Of a stretch of DNA of 16,342 nucleotides, positions 1 through 5,760 are shown in pieces. Both the position numbers and the translations under genes were made by a program. Origin of the DNA: a bacterium (GTDB taxonomy: Bacteria > UBA9089 > JASEGY01). The notes beneath the pieces were generated by a model. It had not been told where the DNA came from. It did no database searches and saw only the letters and a list, made by a program, of their open reading frames with translations. How positions within the stretch are numbered: the first letter of the stretch is position 1; each line of letters begins with the position of its first letter. The stretch spans positions 1 to 16,342 of the forward strand of contig JASEGY010000022.1 in NCBI GenBank assembly GCA_030019105.1, given 5' to 3'.

Positions 1-47
1 TCCGCAATCTGCAATCCAAAATTGGTTTGGTTGCGGCCAGAGGCCGC
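1..47. repeat. Palindrome plus dispersed AT-rich repeat at the window edge
   Basis: Positions 33-47 form the perfect inverted repeat GCGGCC-AGA-GGCCGC. Positions 1-22 carry words of the TCCGCAATC / GCAATCC type that recur at 3841-3855, around 3163-3193 and at 6721-6797. Both lie inside the 3' part of the DUF2384 reading frame. Confidence 0.6.
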
Positions 48-394
48 GCTAAGTTGTTCAGGGTGAAATTGGGCGTCTTCATCCAGGAGAGGAACTTCTC
101 CTTGTCCCCGAATATCTCTACTCCCCGGGCCACCACCTCAGCGATCTGCAGGATCTGCTCTGAGACAACCCGGTTGAAACGCTGCTGCCGACTGTATCGC
201 TTGATCGTGCGTTCAGTCACAGACAGCAACTGAGCGATCTGGCTTGCCGAGAGACTGAGGTAGTCGGCCAAACGCAGAAGTGCATCCTTGGTTATACCCC
301 TGTTGCTCAGATCGATCAGGTCCATGCGGCTTGTGATATCCCCCCGAAGCACATCCCTGCCTCCAAGTATGTTTGAAATGTTCGAAAACTGCAT
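1..394 (-). CDS. MbcA/ParS/Xre-type antitoxin (DUF2384), 3' end beyond window
   Basis: The frame is open from an ATG at 394 to the window edge (131 codons seen, no stop). AAGGAG lies about 6 nt upstream of the ATG, which supports this start. Residues 37-70 look like a helix-turn-helix (LSLSASQIAQLLSVTERTIKRY). Residues 78-113 carry the DUF2384 signature (EVVARGVEIFGDKEKFLSWM followed by KTPN). In this family such proteins are usually antitoxins that bind DNA and neutralise a RES-domain toxin, whose gene normally lies just downstream; here that is outside the window. From about residue 117 on, the codons fall in a GC-rich palindrome and then a dispersed repeat, so the C-terminal segment that usually contacts the toxin may be replaced. 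The gene starts 38 nt after the Wzz-like gene and may be co-transcribed with it. The family call is fairly secure; integrity is not. Confidence 0.75.
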   Translation of the reverse strand, partial: MQFSNISNILGGRDVLRGDITSRMDLIDLSNRGITKDALLRLADYLSLSASQIAQLLSVTERTIKRYSRQQRFNRVVSEQILQIAEVVARGVEIFGDKEKFLSWMKTPNFTLNNLARPLAATKPILDCRLR

Positions 395-432
395 AGTTGA
401 CTCCTTCCAAGTTAGGCGATGAAACAAGGCCA

Positions 433-1542
433 CTACTGCTTTATCCTCCTCAGATACTCCTGAAAAAAAGCCAGGAAAGTGGTTAAAAACAGACCTGTTA
501 TCATCGCGATAAAGATATTCAAAGCAACCTTAGGTTTATATTTCTTCTCTGGCGGAACAGCGGAATCAAGTATTTGTACCTGGGGAGCCTCTTTGGCTTC
601 GGTTATTCCGGCCCGTTCGTATTCCTCAGAAAGCAGCTTAAAAAGTGTCTCCTGCACGATGACTTCCCTCTTTAAACGGGCTAACTCAAGCCCTACGGCC
701 GGGACCCTGGCCAGGGGGATAGCAGTTCGGTCTTTACCTTTGCCACCGTGTTCGAGAAGGTCGTACTGTTTGGAAAGCTCCTGAATTTCCAGGCGCTTCT
801 TAGCTATATCAGGATGGTCAGGCGAGGTGTAGCTGGACATTACGCCTACCTGAACCTCGAGGGCAGCCATCCCGGCCTTTAATTCAGCCGCCGCTTTGAT
901 GGCCTCAGTTACTTCCTCTGAAAGAGAAATAGTTCCTTTCTCTTCCTGAAAGGCTTTCAGGGCATCTTCTGCCTGGCGAAGTTTCTTTTCAGTCTCAGTC
1001 AGTTGGCCCTCGATAAAAATCCTGTTTTGTTTGGCTTCAAAAACGCTATTTTGATCAATGTAATCCTGGAGAGCCCTGATGTATCTATTGGCAATCATGG
1101 CGGCCAGGTCCGGTGATTCGGCCTGGGCCGCAATTCGGATAGTTCCCTCTTTGTCTTGAGTTATCTGACTTGCTTTCTCCAGATGTTTGACTGCCTCTTC
1201 CATATTCGCAGCTTCGTATCTCTTAATCAGTTCCAACTCTTTAATCACCTGAACAGCGACTGTCCGGCTTCGCAGTATGGGCAGATAATAGCCCCCTATT
1301 CCGGATCGCTCCATTAAGGGTAACATCTGGCTTCCCATCGGCAGGGCCGACAGGGCTGACAACAAACCGCCCCGGCTCTCTTTGGCCGGAGGAAGGATGG
1401 AGGCCTCAGCCAAGTAAATCCGGGGCAATAGCAGGGAAACTACGCCGGCCGCCAGGACCACCAGAAAGGTTCCCCCAATGATCAGCCTTCGATTATTTTT
1501 AATCACCCGCCAGTAGTCGAGTATGTTTATCTCTTCGGCCAT
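433..1542 (-). CDS. Wzz/GumC-like polysaccharide chain-length determinant
   Basis: This 369-residue protein has the classic Wzz (polysaccharide co-polymerase) layout. A short cytoplasmic N-terminus (INILDYWRVIKNNRRL) leads into a membrane helix at about 20-40. A long periplasmic domain follows, with coiled-coil stretches around 165-265. A proline-containing segment (VPPEKKYKPK) leads into a second membrane helix at about 339-361. No C-terminal tyrosine-kinase domain is present, so it is the kinase-free type. In this family the protein sits in the inner membrane and sets polymer length or bridges to the Wza outer-membrane exporter. AAGGAG lies 6 nt before the ATG. It is in the same orientation as the Wza-like gene upstream, with an antitoxin gene and a hairpin element between them. 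Confidence 0.88.
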   Translation of the reverse strand: MAEEINILDYWRVIKNNRRLIIGGTFLVVLAAGVVSLLLPRIYLAEASILPPAKESRGGLLSALSALPMGSQMLPLMERSGIGGYYLPILRSRTVAVQVIKELELIKRYEAANMEEAVKHLEKASQITQDKEGTIRIAAQAESPDLAAMIANRYIRALQDYIDQNSVFEAKQNRIFIEGQLTETEKKLRQAEDALKAFQEEKGTISLSEEVTEAIKAAAELKAGMAALEVQVGVMSSYTSPDHPDIAKKRLEIQELSKQYDLLEHGGKGKDRTAIPLARVPAVGLELARLKREVIVQETLFKLLSEEYERAGITEAKEAPQVQILDSAVPPEKKYKPKVALNIFIAMITGLFLTTFLAFFQEYLRRIKQ

Positions 1543-1562
1543 AATAGGCTCCTTTTAGGCCC

Positions 1563-1655
1563 TGGTCATCGTTTCGGCCATTGTGACCGACCAGAAACCA
1601 GGTTTCTTGAAGAAACCTGGTTTCTTCGGTGCTTGAGCGGCCGAAACGATGACCA
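1563..1655. repeat. Nested inverted-repeat element (palindrome within terminal inverted repeats)
   Basis: Outer arms GGTCATCGTTTCGGCC (1564-1579) and GGCCGAAACGATGACC (1639-1654) are perfect inverted repeats, extended by one more pair at 1563/1655. Between them, 1593-1608 and 1610-1625 form a second perfect 16-bp inverted repeat (AGAAACCAGGTTTCTT) separated by one base, and each of its arms is itself nearly palindromic. The element fills most of the gap between the CopG-type antitoxin and the Wzz-like gene. It resembles a MITE or REP-type element and could also fold in RNA to attenuate read-through into the Wzz-like gene. No transposase is nearby. Confidence 0.75.
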
Positions 1656-1674
1656 TCGCCTCCTTAGTCAGTAG

Positions 1675-1980
1675 TTAGCGTCGAATCTCCTGTGACTCTG
1701 CCTTTACCCGCTCAATGACCCAAGAATGAATGAGTGTAGAAGAGGAAACACCTTTACGTTTCGCCAATTGATTGACCGTCTTTAAGTAGGTAGGTTCAAG
1801 TCTGAGATGGACCATTGTCTTTTGTAATTCAGGTGACAACTCAATCGATTCTTCAAACGGCTCCAACTCGTCCCAGATATCGCCCAGATCATGAGTGCTG
1901 TAAAATTTAGCCGCTTCCTCTTCGGTCATATCTTTTGGGATATCCTCTATTGATTTAAGTTTAGCCAGTTTCTTACTCAT
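1675..1980 (-). CDS. CopG-type (PF12441-like) orphan antitoxin
   Basis: This 101-residue protein has the N-terminal motif of CopG antitoxins of type II systems: EEEAAKFYSTHDLGDIWDEL (residues 20-39), matching the family pattern of acidic run, F/W, THD, L, D, W/Y and E. A ribbon-helix-helix-like C-terminus follows (HLRLEPTYLKTVNQLAKRKG then SSSTLIHSWVIERV). Such proteins usually bind their own promoter and a BrnT-like or similar toxin. AGGAG lies 7 nt upstream of the ATG. It starts 29 nt after the stop of the Wza-like gene and precedes the Wzz-like gene, so it sits within an exopolysaccharide operon with no toxin gene beside it. It might be a relic, a solitary regulator, or an antitoxin acting on a toxin elsewhere. 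Confidence 0.78.
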   Translation of the reverse strand: MSKKLAKLKSIEDIPKDMTEEEAAKFYSTHDLGDIWDELEPFEESIELSPELQKTMVHLRLEPTYLKTVNQLAKRKGVSSSTLIHSWVIERVKAESQEIRR

Positions 1981-2009
1981 TTAAATCTCCTGCAATATTG
2001 ACGCAATTC

Positions 2010-3851
2010 CTACTTCGCAATAGTATCAACCATAAAGACCAGGGTAAGGCTCTGCACCAGGACACTCAGCCAATCTCTCCAGCCCTTGATCTCCAGCCGG
2101 TCAACCACGATTGTCTCCCCGGCATCTACGACTGTTTCTCGACTTACTTTTCTGGTAGAGCCATCTCTTCGAGTGATCTCGATTCGTTTTTCGTTAGCCC
2201 GTTCAGAAAATCCGCCGGCCAACCCCAAATAATAACTGACCGTCCTGGCCGGTTCGTAGGGAAATGTCCCCCCTGTCTGAACCTCTCCTACCACAGTAAC
2301 CGTATTCGGAGCCGCCGGGACGGTAATAACATCTCCATTGAGCAAATCAAGGTCAGTCTCAGGGTCTTTTTCTATCATCAGGTCATAAAGATTGACGCTT
2401 AAAACATCACCTTCCCGTTCTATCTTGATGTCTTCCCTGGTAGCCGTAGAGGTAATCCCACCGGTCCTGAGGATAACCCCCCTTAACGTTTCCCCTTTCA
2501 AAAGGGTGTAGACACCTGGCTTTTCTACCTGGCCTTTCAAGAGCACAGTATCCTCTACCTGCTCCAGGGGAGGGACTATAATTTTATCACCCCGGTTAAG
2601 GACCAGATCGTTCTCCTCCAATTCTAATCGAGACAGATCAAGAGGTATAACCTCCCTGGATTCATCCCCCCTGATTCGGATGCACATAGCTTCCTGTTTG
2701 GATGCCTGGGCTAAGAGCCCTCCGGCCATCAGAATAAGATCACTCAATCTCATTCCCTCTCCTAAATCATATTCCCCTGGCCGTTGAACTTCGCCCTCGA
2801 TAGAAACTCTAAATTCTTCCAGTTGAGCATAAGAATAGATAGTAATCTGATCGCCATCCTCAAGTTTAGAACCTTGTTTCAGGTCAGTTACATCAACCCA
2901 AACAGCGGTTTTTTTCTTAGTTAGTGTAATTCGACTGATAAGAACTTTTTTCAAATAAGCCTCGGGATGAAACCCGCCAGCCATAGTTAGAAGGTCTTCG
3001 AGCCCTTCTTCCTCCTTGAGTTCATATTGACCGGGACGTTTAATTTTGCCTTCGATGGTTACGGTGGGACCGGCCGGCGGGACATAAATTACATCATCCG
3101 CTTCAAGGAGCAGGTTCTGATCTAATTCCCCTAAAAAGAAAAACCGGTAGAGATCAACCTCCTGAATGCGGAATGCGGAATGCGGAATGCGGATTTTTCT
3201 TCCTCTGACTTCTGAATTCTGAATTCCGAATTCTGAATTCTGCCTTTTTAGTTGTATTCTCCTTATTGAACCGGAAGGCTCAAGTCCCCCGGCTCTTTTT
3301 ATCGCGGTAGAAATATGGTCAAGCGGGCTAAGTCTATAACTATCCGGCTGCTTTACCAGGCCCAAAACAAAAACCCTGATCGGCCGAAGTCCGGTCAGCA
3401 AGACATTGACTTCGATATCCTTGTAGTATTTACCTACCTGTTTTGAGACCGTCTCCTGAGTTTGGCTAATGGTCAAATTCTGGACGAATAATTCTCCCAC
3501 TCGCGGGATAAATATCTTACCCTCTGGTGTCACCTGAAGGCGGTAACTGGTATTTAATTTGCCCCAAATATTGATACTTAAGACATCTCCCGGACCTAAG
3601 CGGTAGTCGGGTGGAGTCAGGGCGGCCCCCTCTAAATAGGCCCCCTCCTGGACTTCACCGCCCCCAAGTAGTTGGTGACCGAAGGGTAAGACAGATGTTC
3701 CCTCCGATCCAATCCCGGGTTGGGCGACTAATCCTTCCATCTCCTGGGCATTGGCCTTCACCTCAGATAATAGAAGAAACAACAGAGACACAACCAATAT
3801 ACTACCAATCCGTAATCCCGGGTACCCACGAAGTGGGTGCGCAATCCGCAA
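2010..3851 (-). CDS. Wza-like polysaccharide export outer-membrane protein with five SLBB domains
   Basis: This 613-residue protein has a signal peptide (hydrophobic 16-29, likely cleavage after KANA at 35). A poly-export domain covers about 80-155 (PPDYRLGPGDVLSINIWGKL). Five SLBB domains start near 156, 263, 347, 435 and 517, each with a G-x-(V/I)-x-x-(P/G)-G core and an AGG/TGG loop. The C-terminus (590-613) is a possible amphipathic or membrane helix. Family members form the outer-membrane channel for capsule or exopolysaccharide and partner with Wzz-like proteins, here two genes downstream. The best start is TTG at 3851, because AGGAGG lies exactly 6 nt before it and no in-frame ATG precedes the signal peptide. 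Residues about 204-230 and 2-15 are encoded by dispersed repeats, so both look like recent in-frame additions. Five SLBB domains exceed the two of E. coli Wza. Confidence 0.9.
   Translation of the reverse strand: MRIAHPLRGYPGLRIGSILVVSLLFLLLSEVKANAQEMEGLVAQPGIGSEGTSVLPFGHQLLGGGEVQEGAYLEGAALTPPDYRLGPGDVLSINIWGKLNTSYRLQVTPEGKIFIPRVGELFVQNLTISQTQETVSKQVGKYYKDIEVNVLLTGLRPIRVFVLGLVKQPDSYRLSPLDHISTAIKRAGGLEPSGSIRRIQLKRQNSEFGIQNSEVRGRKIRIPHSAFRIQEVDLYRFFFLGELDQNLLLEADDVIYVPPAGPTVTIEGKIKRPGQYELKEEEGLEDLLTMAGGFHPEAYLKKVLISRITLTKKKTAVWVDVTDLKQGSKLEDGDQITIYSYAQLEEFRVSIEGEVQRPGEYDLGEGMRLSDLILMAGGLLAQASKQEAMCIRIRGDESREVIPLDLSRLELEENDLVLNRGDKIIVPPLEQVEDTVLLKGQVEKPGVYTLLKGETLRGVILRTGGITSTATREDIKIEREGDVLSVNLYDLMIEKDPETDLDLLNGDVITVPAAPNTVTVVGEVQTGGTFPYEPARTVSYYLGLAGGFSERANEKRIEITRRDGSTRKVSRETVVDAGETIVVDRLEIKGWRDWLSVLVQSLTLVFMVDTIAK
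3161..3243. repeat. Short-word tandem repeats inserted in frame in the Wza-like gene
   Basis: Two adjacent degenerate arrays are seen: four GAATGCG-type words at 3163-3193 and GAATTCTGAATTCCGAATTC-type words at 3212-3241. Together they encode about 27 residues (QNSEFGIQNSEV, then IRIPHSAFRIQ) between the first SLBB domain and the strand EVDLYRFFFLGEL that normally follows. They preserve the frame and contain no stop in it. Confidence 0.8.
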
Positions 3852-3855
3852 TTCC
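3806..3855. repeat. Dispersed repeat supplying the start region of the Wza-like gene
   Basis: Words of the CAATCCGTAAT and GCAATCCGCAATT type flank a small hairpin (ACCCAC at 3824-3829, GTGGGT at 3833-3838). The TTG start codon and the first 15 codons of the Wza-like protein fall in this repeat. Confidence 0.6.
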
Positions 3856-3857
3856 TA

Positions 3858-3863
3858 CCTCCT
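3858..3863 (-). promoter_or_regulatory. Shine-Dalgarno deciding a TTG start for the Wza-like gene
   Basis: AGGAGG on the minus strand ends 6 nt before TTG at 3851. The next ATG in frame lies beyond the signal peptide, so TTG is the plausible start. Confidence 0.7.
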
Positions 3864-3872
3864 CTTCCACCT

Positions 3873-4421
3873 CTACGAAATACCCGCTGTCCTCAGGGCC
3901 GTAGCCACATTGGTATCTTTTAAGGCCAATTCCTTCAATACCCACTCTATCTTCTTTTCTCTTTCCTCCCGTCTCACTTCTCTTTCTTCAAGTTCACTGG
4001 TTTTCTTTATCGCCGGGGCAAGGGCAGTGCGCCTGTCCCACATGACAAAGCCAACCAGGGAGAACATACCGGCAACTATAACCCCCATCACAGCAATCAT
4101 AATTCCAAATCCCCATAGCATAAAATCTTTCAAGTCGTTTATCTGTGCCTGGAGATTCTTTTGTCCCTCTTCGAGCCTTTCTTCCAACCTGATAAGCCTT
4201 TCTTCCAACTTGGTGAGCCTTTCTTCCAACCTGGTGAGCCTTTCGATCAATTCCTTAGCAGTAATAGTTGGACCTTTATCTACTACTCGTTGCTGAAGAT
4301 ATATATCTTCCCCGGTTTCTTGCCGGTCGGTTCCAGGGGCAGCTAAGGTTAGGGTGGGATAGAGAAGTATTAGAAAACCTGCTGCCGTCCATATAATATT
4401 TTTTAGAAGTGTCAAAGACAT
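3873..4421 (-). CDS. Exported coiled-coil membrane protein of unknown function
   Basis: This 182-residue protein matches no family I recognise. The start is ATG at 4421, because AGGAGG sits 5-6 nt before it; the frame extends six codons further up to a TTG, but that would place the Shine-Dalgarno inside the gene. Residues 7-28 form a signal peptide or anchor (WTAAGFLILLYPTLTLAAPG). Residues 56-98 are a heptad coiled coil (LTRLEERLTKLEERLIRLEE). Residues 101-127 form a membrane helix, followed by a highly charged tail (about 143-168). The gene ends 21 nt before the TTG of the Wza-like gene, so the two are very likely co-transcribed. That position suggests a structural or scaffolding role in the export machinery, but this is inference from context only. 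Confidence 0.75.
   Translation of the reverse strand: MSLTLLKNIIWTAAGFLILLYPTLTLAAPGTDRQETGEDIYLQQRVVDKGPTITAKELIERLTRLEERLTKLEERLIRLEERLEEGQKNLQAQINDLKDFMLWGFGIMIAVMGVIVAGMFSLVGFVMWDRRTALAPAIKKTSELEEREVRREEREKKIEWVLKELALKDTNVATALRTAGIS
4176..4238. repeat. Three 21-bp tandem repeats encoding coiled-coil heptads
   Basis: Units at 4176-4196, 4197-4217 and 4218-4238 all begin CCTTTCTTCCAAC and differ at a few positions. Each unit encodes one heptad of the coiled coil in the 182-residue membrane protein, so the rod could lengthen or shorten by unit slippage. Confidence 0.8.
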
Positions 4422-4442
4422 TATTCGCCTCCTTTTCAATTA

Positions 4443-4505
4443 AGTTTCGAGTCTCGAGTCTCGATTTGCGGTTTTCGCACTTCTCGAAACTCGAAACCCG
4501 AAACT
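4443..4505. repeat. Imperfect inverted repeat of TTTCGAG words
   Basis: Left arm 4443-4464 (AGTTTCGAGTCTCGAG...) pairs imperfectly with right arm 4482-4505 (TCTCGAAACTCGAAACCCG...). It lies in the gap between the DUF58 gene and the coiled-coil gene, just upstream of the latter's ribosome binding site, and would form a hairpin in the transcript. Confidence 0.55.
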
Positions 4506-4523
4506 ATAGACTTCATGAAAAAG

Positions 4524-4639
4524 ATTTTGGGGTTGGTTATCCTTTGGAGTTTAGGCTTTAGCCTTTCATAACTAATGAAATCCTAAAGGATTAACTCCGA
4601 AAGCTACGTAGCCTATATTGAACTCGCCTACCCCAAAAT
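4524..4639. repeat. MITE-like element, copy 1, with 13-bp terminal inverted repeats
   Basis: Ends ATTTTGGGGTTGG (4524-4536) and CCTACCCCAAAAT (4627-4639) are inverted repeats with one mismatch. The core 4546-4598 (GGAGTTTAGGCTTTAGCC ... GGATTAACTCC) is itself a quasi-palindrome. It recurs in opposite orientation at 7109-7153. With the adjacent TTTCGAG inverted repeat it accounts for most of the 225-nt gap between the DUF58 gene and the coiled-coil gene; I see no gene there. Confidence 0.65.
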
Positions 4640-4646
4640 ATTTATC

Positions 4647-5546
4647 TTAAGAGCTATACTTCTTCCCCCGTTTGGCCAAATAGGAGCTCAGGCCGTAATC
4701 TAACGGTGTGCCGGTATCAAAGCAAACATAATCTATGGCTGCCTGCCCGCATTCTTGCTGCATTTTGTTAATAAAATTTTTTATATGCGAAAGATATTCC
4801 TCTCTGAGATAATCCGCCTCAATCGGAAGCTCGGTTCCATCTTCCATATCCTTAAAAAGGAGAGGGCCGTCAAAAGGAAAGGTAAGCTCATAATTATCAA
4901 GCAAATGGAAGAAAAGGACTTCGTGTTTCTTGTGCCGGAGGTGACTCAACCCGGCCATAACGGCTGCCTGATCATCAAACAGGTCAGAAATGACAATGAA
5001 TAACCCCCGGCGTTTAACTCGTTCCGCTAATTCATGCAAGGTTCGGCTGATGCTCGTCTCTCCTTTTGGCTTAAGGCTTTCTAATTCTTCCAGGATGGCA
5101 TGGAGGTGGGCAGGATGTCCCCGGGGTGGAATGTAGTTCCGAATCCCCTCATCAAAGGTAATCAAGCCAACATAATCTTGCTGTTTAAGCATTAGGTAAG
5201 TCAAAGAAGCTGCCAGATACGAGCCATATTCAAGTTTAGTCACCCTGTCTGATCCGTATCCCATAGAGGCGCTCGAATCTAACAGCAAATAAGCTTTCAG
5301 GTTGGTCTCCTCTTCAAACTCCTTGATGTAAAATTTGTCACTCTTACCGTAGGCCTTCCAATCTATGTAACGAACTTCATCTCCTGGAACATAAGGCCGG
5401 TATTCAGCAAATTCAACATTAAACCCCCTGAAGGGAGACTTGTGCAGCCCGGCGATGAAACCTTCCACCACTAATCTGGCTTTTATTTGAAGGCCGGATA
5501 ATCTTGATATGACCTCTGGTTTTAAAAATCGACGATAGTCTTCCAT
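4647..5546 (-). CDS. DUF58 (von Willebrand factor A-like) domain protein
   Basis: This 299-residue protein, counted from ATG at 5546, matches the DUF58 family in length and layout. The conserved block EFAEYRPYVPGDEVRYIDWK at 45-64 is followed by a VWA-like core with a metal-binding motif DSSAS (90-94, D-x-S-x-S) and later strands (GLFIVISDLFDD, HEVLFFHLLD). Proteins of this kind often accompany MoxR ATPases and act in envelope assembly or metal insertion; no MoxR is in the window. Start choice is difficult. ATG 5546 has no clear Shine-Dalgarno, because the upstream 200 nt is a low-complexity repeat. The frame stays open through that repeat to a TTG at 5753, 7 nt after the PorV-like stop, which would add 69 Thr/Gln/His-rich residues. 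I favour 5546 on homology. The 3' half has no odd features. Confidence 0.85.
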   Translation of the reverse strand: MEDYRRFLKPEVISRLSGLQIKARLVVEGFIAGLHKSPFRGFNVEFAEYRPYVPGDEVRYIDWKAYGKSDKFYIKEFEEETNLKAYLLLDSSASMGYGSDRVTKLEYGSYLAASLTYLMLKQQDYVGLITFDEGIRNYIPPRGHPAHLHAILEELESLKPKGETSISRTLHELAERVKRRGLFIVISDLFDDQAAVMAGLSHLRHKKHEVLFFHLLDNYELTFPFDGPLLFKDMEDGTELPIEADYLREEYLSHIKNFINKMQQECGQAAIDYVCFDTGTPLDYGLSSYLAKRGKKYSS

Positions 5547-5554
5547 AGGTGAAT

Positions 5555-5755
5555 GGTAGTCTGGTAGTCTGGTAGTCTGGTAGTCTGGTGTCTGGTGTCT
5601 GGTAGTCTGGTGTCTGGTAGTCTGGTAAGTAGTGATCCGGTGAGTAAAAGACTGATGTTTGATAGCCTGGTGAGTGGTGATCTGATAAGCAGTGGTCTGG
5701 GAAATACCAGACACCAGACCACCACTCACCAGACACCAGACACCAGACACCAATC
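5555..5755. repeat. Low-complexity GTCTGGT array with an inverted right arm
   Basis: Positions 5555-5626 are tandem words of GGTAGTCTGGT and GGTGTCTGGT. The middle (5627-5700) is a degraded version. Positions 5706-5752 carry the reverse-complement words (CCAGACACCAGACCACC...). The left and right arms could pair into a long stem. The array fills the space between the PorV-like and DUF58 genes, and several frames are free of stops across it. It is not a CRISPR array: there are no unique spacers of constant length. Confidence 0.8.
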
Positions 5756-5760
5756 CCCCG

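Noticed and set aside
213..410. Small minus-strand frame of 65 codons (start near 410)
   Set aside because: It is a different frame over the DUF2384 antitoxin, whose frame has family motifs and a good ribosome binding site. The 65-codon translation looks like nothing known.
4440..4545. tRNA or structured RNA in the gap before the coiled-coil gene
   Set aside because: The pairing seen is explained by TTTCGAG repeats. No cloverleaf or known riboswitch core was found.
5419..5736. Minus-strand frames of 105 and 67 codons across the GTCTGGT array
   Set aside because: The repeat lacks stops in several frames, so open frames there are expected. They run into the DUF58 gene out of frame.
5555..5755. 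Possible CRISPR array in the GTCTGGT region
   Set aside because: The words are 7-11 bp, contiguous and partly inverted, with no unique spacers of constant length and no cas genes.
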